A stretch of DNA of 64,000 nucleotides from Pseudomonas poae (GTDB lineage: Bacteria; Pseudomonadota; Gammaproteobacteria; Pseudomonadales; Pseudomonadaceae), in contig CP034537.1 in assembly GCA_004000515.1 (NCBI GenBank), positions 4,664,001-4,728,000 of the forward strand, read 5' to 3'. Shown here one piece after another: positions 59,403 to 64,000 of this stretch. Within the stretch, counting starts at the first letter, position 1. Each line of letters starts with the position of its first letter. A program made the translations under genes and the position numbers. The notes under the pieces are model-generated. The model did no database searches. It was not told where the DNA came from and saw only the letters and a program-made list of their open reading frames with translations.

Positions 59403-60416
59403 ATGAAGGCGTGGTTATTAAAAGATTTCGGACTCGACAACCTGCAATTGGGAGAGGTCGAGACCCCGCAACCCAAGGCTGGCGAGCTGCTAGTCAAGGT
59501 CGGTGCGGTATCGCTCAACTTTCGCGACAAGGCGATCGTAGACGGTATTTATGAGCCACACCGGGTGCCCAAACCGCTTATCCCGGTGAGCGATGCCGCT
59601 GGCACGGTGGTAGCGGTGGGTGACAACGTCACGCGTTTCAAGGTCGGTGATCGCGTCAACTCACATCTTTACTCGCGTTGGCTGGATGGCGAGCCAGGGC
59701 CGAACGAACCCGATTACTGCTTCGGTTCGCCGTTGCCCGGCGGTTTGGCCGAATACATGATCATCCATGAAGACAGCGCCGTCGGTGCCCCCGACAACAT
59801 GAGCGACGAAGAAGCGGCAACACTGCCGATTGCTGCGCTCACGGCCTGGTATTCGCTGGTGGACTTTGGACAACTCCAGCCGGGCCAGACCGTGTTGGTT
59901 CAAGGCACTGGCGGTGTGTCGATATTTGCCGTGCAGATCGCAACTGCGCTGGGCGCGAAGGTCATCGCAACCTCGAGCAGCGACCAGAATCTGCAAGCTG
60001 TGAAGGCGCTGGGGGCTGTGGCGGGGATCAATTACAAAACAACACCGAAATGGGCGGACGAGGCACTGAAGCTGACCGAAGGCAGGGGCGTGGATCTGCT
60101 ACTCGACGTGGCCGGCGGCAGCGGCATCAATCAATCGGTCGCAGCAACCAAGGCGTCGGGACGTATCGCGCAGATCGGTTTTCTGACAGGGCAAACCGTT
60201 GAACTCAATCTGATGCCGCTCATTTTCCGCCAGACCACCATTCGCGGCATCGCCGTGGCGCCTCGCTCATCATTCGACCGAATGAACAGGTTCCTCAACG
60301 AGCACAAGATTCGTCCCGTGATCGATCAGGTATACCCGTTTGAGAAAGCACGAGAAGCTTACGAGCATCTCGCCAGGGGCGCATTTGGAAAGGTGGTGAT
60401 CAACGTCGCCCAATAA
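59403..60416 (+). CDS. NAD(P)-dependent zinc-independent alcohol dehydrogenase (MDR)
   Basis: A 337-residue medium-chain dehydrogenase: SLNFRDKAIVDGIYE, VSDAAGTVVAVGDNVTRFKV, LPIAALTAWYSLVDFGQL and the NADP site VQGTGGVSIFAVQIA near residue 165. The catalytic and structural zinc Cys residues of classical alcohol dehydrogenases are missing, so it is of the quinone- or enal-reductase-like type. The ATG at 59403 has GGGAG nine bases before it, while the open frame continues uselessly upstream. The frame is intact. It is divergent from a LysR gene. Confidence 0.86.
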   Translation: MKAWLLKDFGLDNLQLGEVETPQPKAGELLVKVGAVSLNFRDKAIVDGIYEPHRVPKPLIPVSDAAGTVVAVGDNVTRFKVGDRVNSHLYSRWLDGEPGPNEPDYCFGSPLPGGLAEYMIIHEDSAVGAPDNMSDEEAATLPIAALTAWYSLVDFGQLQPGQTVLVQGTGGVSIFAVQIATALGAKVIATSSSDQNLQAVKALGAVAGINYKTTPKWADEALKLTEGRGVDLLLDVAGGSGINQSVAATKASGRIAQIGFLTGQTVELNLMPLIFRQTTIRGIAVAPRSSFDRMNRFLNEHKIRPVIDQVYPFEKAREAYEHLARGAFGKVVINVAQ

Positions 60417-60437
60417 CGTTAAGTGCAACACAGCCTT

Positions 60438-60584
60438 TGTAGTGAGCGGGCTTGTCGAATCGTCGCACCGCCCGCGCTGGGGGCGAGGCCGCCCCAAATC
60501 CGGCTGCTTCGGTCTTACTGATACACCGAGGCGCCTGGGTTTAGGGCGGCTTCGCAGCCAGCGCGGGCAAGCCCGTTCACTACA
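60438..60584. repeat. Paired REP palindrome (REPIN type)
   Basis: Arms TGTAGTGAGCGGGCTTG and its complement ending TTCACTACA, of the same family as 1995, 12435, 14222 and 27595, with a longer spacer. The stop codon of the next minus-strand gene (TAG, 60580-60582) lies within its last bases. Confidence 0.88.
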
Positions 60585-61170
60585 AATCTGCGTGTGACGC
60601 GGGTTGCGTGTAGATAAATTTATAATCGCAAATGTAGGAGCCGATTTTATTGCTGTGCGCAGTGACCCAAACGGCCTGCATGCCAGGGGTTAGTTGGTTG
60701 TGTAAATCAGCTCTAGTCGTGCACAGTTGGATGCGTTGCTCAGTCGTCAAGTCCTTGATCCACAGGCCTGCCTCGCAGCGGTTGGATTTACCAATGGCCG
60801 GTCCCGGGAAGGTTATTTCATAGGCTGATTCGTAATGGACCGTGTCGCCAGGCAACAGGTAGACGCCGACATTGCAGCTGTTTATGGACAACACAAAACC
60901 AACGCAAAAACCACTGAGAAAGGCATCTGAAACGCGCTTAAGGGCTTTCTCAGCTGGGCGTTGATAAAGCGCTCTACCTGCGAAGACCAGCCCCATCAAA
61001 ACGCTGACGGCTACATAGATGGTCCACTCTGGAATCCACGGCATCAAAACGGTTTGTCTTGCAATGCGAGTCGCCCACAGCATGTAGCAAAACAGCGATC
61101 CAACCACCAATAGGGTGATGGCCAAGACCGTTATTTTCTTGCCTGTGCTCACGGGTAAGTGCTGTTTCAT
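60580..61170 (-). CDS. Uncharacterised two-helix membrane protein
   Basis: I do not recognise the family. The 196-residue protein starts at the ATG 61170 (MKQHLPVSTGKKI, GGAAG upstream) and has three hydrophobic segments, at about residues 13-33, 45-65 and 80-100. A soluble domain with four Cys follows (INSCNVGVYLLPGD, KSNRCEAGLW, QLCTTRADL, YICDYKFIY), which looks periplasmic and disulfide-bonded. Its stop codon is supplied by the adjacent REP element. It is the last of four or five minus-strand genes of similar lower GC content running from 62938 down to 60580. Confidence 0.6.
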   Translation of the reverse strand: MKQHLPVSTGKKITVLAITLLVVGSLFCYMLWATRIARQTVLMPWIPEWTIYVAVSVLMGLVFAGRALYQRPAEKALKRVSDAFLSGFCVGFVLSINSCNVGVYLLPGDTVHYESAYEITFPGPAIGKSNRCEAGLWIKDLTTEQRIQLCTTRADLHNQLTPGMQAVWVTAHSNKIGSYICDYKFIYTQPASHADL

Positions 61171-61232
61171 TGATTGCTTCCGTGCAATTGAATCCGTCGC
61201 TGACAATGTGGCGAGAAGCCCCGATTTACATC

Positions 61233-61520
61233 TCAAACGCTGAACTGATTGAACAGCGTTTGCAGAAATACATCAGCCGCCGGGGATTCAGAAAGCAAGT
61301 AGTGTCCAAACCAGATGTCCCACCCGGCGGCAAGGCTAAACTGCGCGCACTCGAAACTTGGGTGAATGGTTTCATCAAGTCCGAAGACAGGTGACCCTAC
61401 TCGTTTGAACCCTTGGTGTTTGACCAGATCTTCAGCCAACGATAGCCAATAATCATCCGAGCACTCGTTGAGATTGAATGTCAGATGACCATTGGCTGCG
61501 GTGGAGAGAGTGGGTTTCAT
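61233..61520 (-). CDS. Uncharacterised small protein
   Basis: I do not recognise this 95-residue protein. It has no signal or membrane segment, is rich in aromatic residues (SDDYWLSLAEDLVKHQGFKR, AAGWDIWFGHYLLSE) and is acidic overall. Alternating strands and helices suggest a compact alpha+beta fold of the kind seen in immunity proteins, which is only an impression. It lies between the kinase-like gene and the membrane protein on the same strand. The GC content is below that of the conserved core genes around it. Confidence 0.5.
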   Translation of the reverse strand: MKPTLSTAANGHLTFNLNECSDDYWLSLAEDLVKHQGFKRVGSPVFGLDETIHPSFECAQFSLAAGWDIWFGHYLLSESPAADVFLQTLFNQFSV

Positions 61521-61546
61521 GGCTCACCATTTGATCTGCTGTCGAG

Positions 61547-62101
61547 CTACCGTGATATCTGCGATAACGCCTGAATCACCTCGGCTGCCATTTGCTCAGC
61601 AGTGTTCGTCCCGTCGATCCGCAAGATCGTCGCGGTTTGTCTGGCCAGCCACGCTTCGTGCCAGGCCCGATTGCGTCCAGAAAAACTCGGGTCGTCATAC
61701 TGCGAGGCCCATTCCCTGAAGGCCAGGTGTATTTCATGCATGTCGCCACCGGGGGCGATGCGATCGTCAAAGCGTTGCGTTTCTCGTGCGGTCAGCCGCT
61801 CAAGGCGAACGGGTGTGGGCGTGGCCACGAACACAATCAGGTCCGCACGGGTAATCAGCGCATCACCCCAGCCCATGCAGGATCCGGTCAGCAACCAGTC
61901 GCCGTCACCGAATGCTTGCTGGATCAGCGTCACCCGGTCATCAGGAGGACGTTTGGTGGTGAAGGGCGGGTTGGTGGGCATCCAGTAAAAATCATCGACG
62001 TCGAGGTGTTTTACGCCGAGCAACGTCGCGAGGTTTTGACCCAGCGTGGTCACGCCTGCACACGAGGCGCCGGTGATGTAAATGCTCAATTTTTGCTCCA
62101 T
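61547..62101 (-). CDS. P-loop kinase-like protein (adenylate-kinase/FlaR-like)
   Basis: A 184-residue NTP-binding protein with the Walker A variant GASCAGVTTLGQNLA near residue 11, HLDVDDFYW, DGDWLLTGSCMGWGD and an Arg-rich lid (RLERLTARETQRF). Such proteins are small nucleotide or small-molecule kinases annotated as adenylate-kinase-like. The Walker A has Cys-Ala where Gly-Ser is usual. The frame is intact. It precedes the uncharacterised 61233 gene on the same strand by 26 bases. Confidence 0.75.
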   Translation of the reverse strand: MEQKLSIYITGASCAGVTTLGQNLATLLGVKHLDVDDFYWMPTNPPFTTKRPPDDRVTLIQQAFGDGDWLLTGSCMGWGDALITRADLIVFVATPTPVRLERLTARETQRFDDRIAPGGDMHEIHLAFREWASQYDDPSFSGRNRAWHEAWLARQTATILRIDGTNTAEQMAAEVIQALSQISR

Positions 62102-62106
62102 CGGTG

Positions 62107-62304
62107 TTATCGAACCGCCTCCAAGGGCGGTCCTTTGATCAGCGCCTTTAATCGCTCATCCCTCACATACTTTGCCACCCTCATGAAATCTTCGCGGCAG
62201 CCTTGTGCAAACGCCAAATTCAGGAAGTTCACTCTTTGCTCGTCGATCTCGGTACGCATGGCGAGGATGTAATAACCTTCTGCGCGAAAATCGCCGGCAC
62301 TCAA
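62107..62304 (-). CDS. Uncharacterised small protein overlapping the upstream stop
   Basis: A 65-residue frame (start TTG at 62304, or the ATG at 62259 giving MRTEIDEQRVNFLN) with helical, charged sequence (AFAQGCREDFMRVAKYVRDE). Its TTG overlaps the TGA of the preceding secreted protein, so it could be translated by reinitiation. Alternatively it is the remnant of a longer gene. It is six bases from the kinase-like gene's start region. I do not recognise it, and confidence that it is a gene is limited. Confidence 0.4.
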   Translation of the reverse strand: MSAGDFRAEGYYILAMRTEIDEQRVNFLNLAFAQGCREDFMRVAKYVRDERLKALIKGPPLEAVR

Positions 62305-62938
62305 GGACAGGGGCGAGCATTATCAATCACCCATTGAATCGCATCTTCGTCCGGTTTTGGTGGGGCTTGTGCTTGGGGAAGCAGCTGGGAAAGGCGGTCA
62401 GCAATGGGTATTCCGATTCGTAGTAGTCCGGACCCTGGACTGTCGCTTGCAGAAGGGCAAGGCGCCTCTCGTATTCAGCGCTGGGGGGATAGAAGGGTAT
62501 GCAATTGACGTATTCCACAGCCCCTGCAATCAGGCCTTGCTCGGCGGCCCGGCCGTAGAACTCGCAGGCGGATTGTTTATTCTTGAGAATTGATGCCGCC
62601 AGCAACACCTTGGCTTTTTGGTACATGGCAACGGCATGCCCACCCGCGATTGCAGTGTCCAGATGTGCGTTGAGTCGCCTCATTATTTGCGCGCTTTCAG
62701 TCGCTAACGCCTCTGGCTCGGCAGGGTCCACGGGTTGATCGGTTTTGACGATTTCGAGCACGCGGTCGGACACGCGCTTTGCATCGTCCAGCGCGTCCAG
62801 GGCGGCGTGATAGTGCGTGACAGCTTCGGGCGTGGGTGGCTGGGCGAGTGTGTTCAGCGGGAAAAAACAAAGCCCTAAAACGTATATGAAGCGCAGGGTC
62901 AAAAGGACCTCCTTGTTTGTCGCCATGGCCCGTTCCAT
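62301..62938 (-). CDS. Uncharacterised secreted protein (one frameshift)
   Basis: A 212-residue protein with a signal peptide (LLTLRFIYVLGLCFFPLNTLA) and a helical mature region with repeat character (ALDDAKRVSDRVLEIVKTD, GGHAVAMYQKAKVLLAASIL, CEFYGRAAEQGLIAGAVEYV), which recalls Sel1-like repeats. The frame breaks at TTTT 62355-62358 (five expected). One added base gives the natural end KPDEDAIQWVIDNARPCP and a TGA at 62301-62303. The start may be the first or the second Met (MERAMATNK). Its partner and function are unknown. It heads the minus-strand cluster down to 60580. Confidence 0.6.
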
Positions 62939-63109
62939 CAGGTCTGATCCATCAAGTACGCCATCGGCATTAATGTTCCTATTTGAGCGTATCGCCTTTG
63001 CGCGTCCGAACTTTAATCACTGCAGGTCGAGCAAACTCAGGAGCGGAGCAGGCGCTATCACCCTAGCGCGCAAAAACGGCAATCAACAAAACAACTGCTT
63101 GCATGGCAC

Positions 63110-63125
63110 ATATGGATATCCGTAT
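63110..63125. promoter_or_regulatory. Probable ArsR operator
   Basis: ATATGGATATCCGTAT is a dyad with one mismatched pair centred on GGATATCC, 30 bases before the arsR start and next to AT-rich sequence that could hold the -10 box. ArsR repressors bind similar AT-rich dyads and release them with arsenite. Confidence 0.5.
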
Positions 63126-63154
63126 ATTCACATTTCCAAATGTAAGGAGCTTTC

Positions 63155-63501
63155 ATGATCACGCCCCTGAGGTCTTCAAAAGCCTGGCCGACGAAACCCG
63201 TACCCGCGCCACCCTGCTGATTGCTGATCAGGGCGAGCTGTGTGTCTGCGAGTTGATGTGTGCCCTGGACGACAGCCAGCCAAAGATCAGCCGCCATTTG
63301 GCGCAACTGCGCAGCAGTGGCTTGCTGCTCGACCGCCGCCAGGGCCAGTGGGTGTATTACCGCCTTAACCCGGACCTACCGAAGTGGGTTCACGAAATCC
63401 TGCAGGTGACCTCGAAAGCCAACACCGATTGGCTCAAGCAAAACGCTGCTCGCCTGCGGTGTATGAACGGCCGGCCTGTGCGGGAAGCCGACTGCGCCTG
63501 A
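63155..63501 (+). CDS. arsR: ArsR-family arsenical repressor (one frameshift at the start)
   Basis: A 115-residue winged-helix repressor. The metalloid site is ELCVCELMCAL (Cys-x-Cys-x-x-x-Cys) near residue 30, and the recognition helix is QPKISRHLAQLRSSGLLLD. The true start is the ATG at 63155, with AAGGAG seven bases upstream. The frame from it needs one base at CCCC 63164-63167 (five expected), giving MITPPEVFKSLADETRTR. The longer frame from 63103 crosses the operator and has no ribosome site. arsC follows 36 bases later. Confidence 0.88.
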
Positions 63502-63537
63502 GCCTCTGACGTCCGCCAAAAGCGGCAGGAGCAATCC

Positions 63538-64000
63538 ATGCGAGTCCTGTTCATGTGCACGGCCAACAGTTGCCGCAGCATCCTTTCAGAAGCGGTCTTC
63601 AATCACTTGGCGCCGCAGGGCATCGAGGCGATCAGTTCCGGGAGTTTCCCCAAAGGCCAGGTGTTGCCACGCAGCTTGTCGACGTTGCAGCAGGCCGGTA
63701 TCTCTGTCGATGGCTTGTACAGCAAAGGCAACGACGCATTCGAAGGCAACCCGCCAGACATCGTGATCACCGTGTGTGACAAGGCGGCTGGCGAAAGCTG
63801 TCCAGTGTATTTCGGCCCGGCGCTGAAAGCCCATTGGGGGTTGGAAGACCCCTCGGATGTGACGGGAGACGAGGCGGCGATCGACGCAGCGTTCAATACC
63901 ACATTGGCGCGCATTGAAAAACGCTGCCAAGCCTTCCTCGCCCTGTCCCTCGGCACCATCAGCCGTGATGCGCTCAAAACCGAGCTTGAACGAATTGCCA
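63538..64000 (+). CDS. arsC: Low-molecular-weight phosphatase-type arsenate reductase ArsC (cut by window end)
   Basis: The frame from the ATG at 63538 gives at least 154 residues and continues past the window. The active-site loop FMCTANSCRS at the N-terminus is the CX5R phosphatase P-loop of thioredoxin-coupled ArsC, and the later VCDKAAGESCP supplies a further redox Cys. The DPSDVTGDEAA segment is the family's DP loop. It reduces arsenate to arsenite. AGGAG lies eight bases before the ATG. It is co-transcribed with arsR, and an arsenite exporter (ArsB or Acr3) is expected next. Confidence 0.88.
   Translation, partial: MRVLFMCTANSCRSILSEAVFNHLAPQGIEAISSGSFPKGQVLPRSLSTLQQAGISVDGLYSKGNDAFEGNPPDIVITVCDKAAGESCPVYFGPALKAHWGLEDPSDVTGDEAAIDAAFNTTLARIEKRCQAFLALSLGTISRDALKTELERIA

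Noticed and set aside
63103..63501. A longer ArsR starting at 63103
   Set aside because: The extra residues are translated operator and ribosome-site sequence. The proper start at 63155 needs a single-base correction.

Overview
The window looks like the chromosome of a Pseudomonas of the fluorescens group. It has high GC and very long antisense open frames. It carries paired REP palindromes of the GTGAGCGGGCTT and GTGGGAGCGGGCTTGC types, a nitrate reductase fused to a sulfite-reductase-type flavoprotein, an OsmC-YcaO fusion, Crc/Hfq-type CA motifs and many MFS, LysE, LysR and chemotaxis genes. No rRNA, tRNA, CRISPR array, prophage or complete insertion sequence was seen. The one transposase trace is a short fragment near 57.5 kb.

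Layout. 0-2 kb: amidase (cut by the window start), XRE regulator, DUF2834 and MAPEG membrane proteins. 2.1-7.3 kb: a catabolic module (sugar-binding protein, phytanoyl-CoA-type dioxygenase, SDR) divergent from a LacI regulator and an IolG-type dehydrogenase. 7.3-9.7 kb: a diguanylate cyclase and a soluble histidine kinase. 9.7-10.3 kb: a structured repeat region. 10.3-16.8 kb: three MFS transporters, an AraC regulator and a MarR-GNAT protein with a clear operator. 16.9-23.4 kb: sorbosone-dehydrogenase-like lipoprotein, DUF2231 protein, UvsE, outer-membrane phenol-meta protein, kinase, chemoreceptor. 23.5-30.9 kb: assimilatory nitrate and nitrite reduction, with divergent nasA and nirBD that share one regulatory design. 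31-32.8 kb: HIT hydrolase, isochorismatase-like protein, LysE exporter. 32.9-38.9 kb: LysR and an operon of yellow/MRJP-like protein, 2-hydroxyacid dehydrogenase, RraA-like aldolase, CitMHS transporter and TerC. 38.9-42.5 kb: quinone oxidoreductase and aldehyde dehydrogenase, divergent from a LysR. 42.5-46.4 kb: Aer and OsmC-YcaO. 46.5-49.1 kb: cystathionine beta-synthase and gamma-lyase/synthase. 49.2-52.3 kb: DapA-like, alpha/beta hydrolase, VOC and SnoaL-like proteins. 52.4-56.6 kb: ECF sigma, FecR and TonB receptor. 56.6-63 kb: LysE, transposase fragment, LysR and alcohol dehydrogenase, several uncharacterised genes. 63.1-64 kb: arsR and arsC, running off the end.

Two points govern how the window should be read. 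First, about 30 genes carry one or two single-base frameshifts. Nearly all are the loss of one base, most in a run that should be five or six identical bases. Restoring the base gives family-typical proteins, so I annotate these as single genes with probable sequence errors rather than as pseudogenes. Two apparent gene fusions (2-hydroxyacid dehydrogenase with RraA, CitMHS with TerC) disappear on the same correction. Second, the nasA-nirB intergenic region holds two back-to-back sigma-54 promoters. Each is followed by a hairpin with an A1/G4 hexaloop and then a terminator just before the start codon, the design expected for an ANTAR (NasT/NasR type) antitermination switch on both divergent operons.
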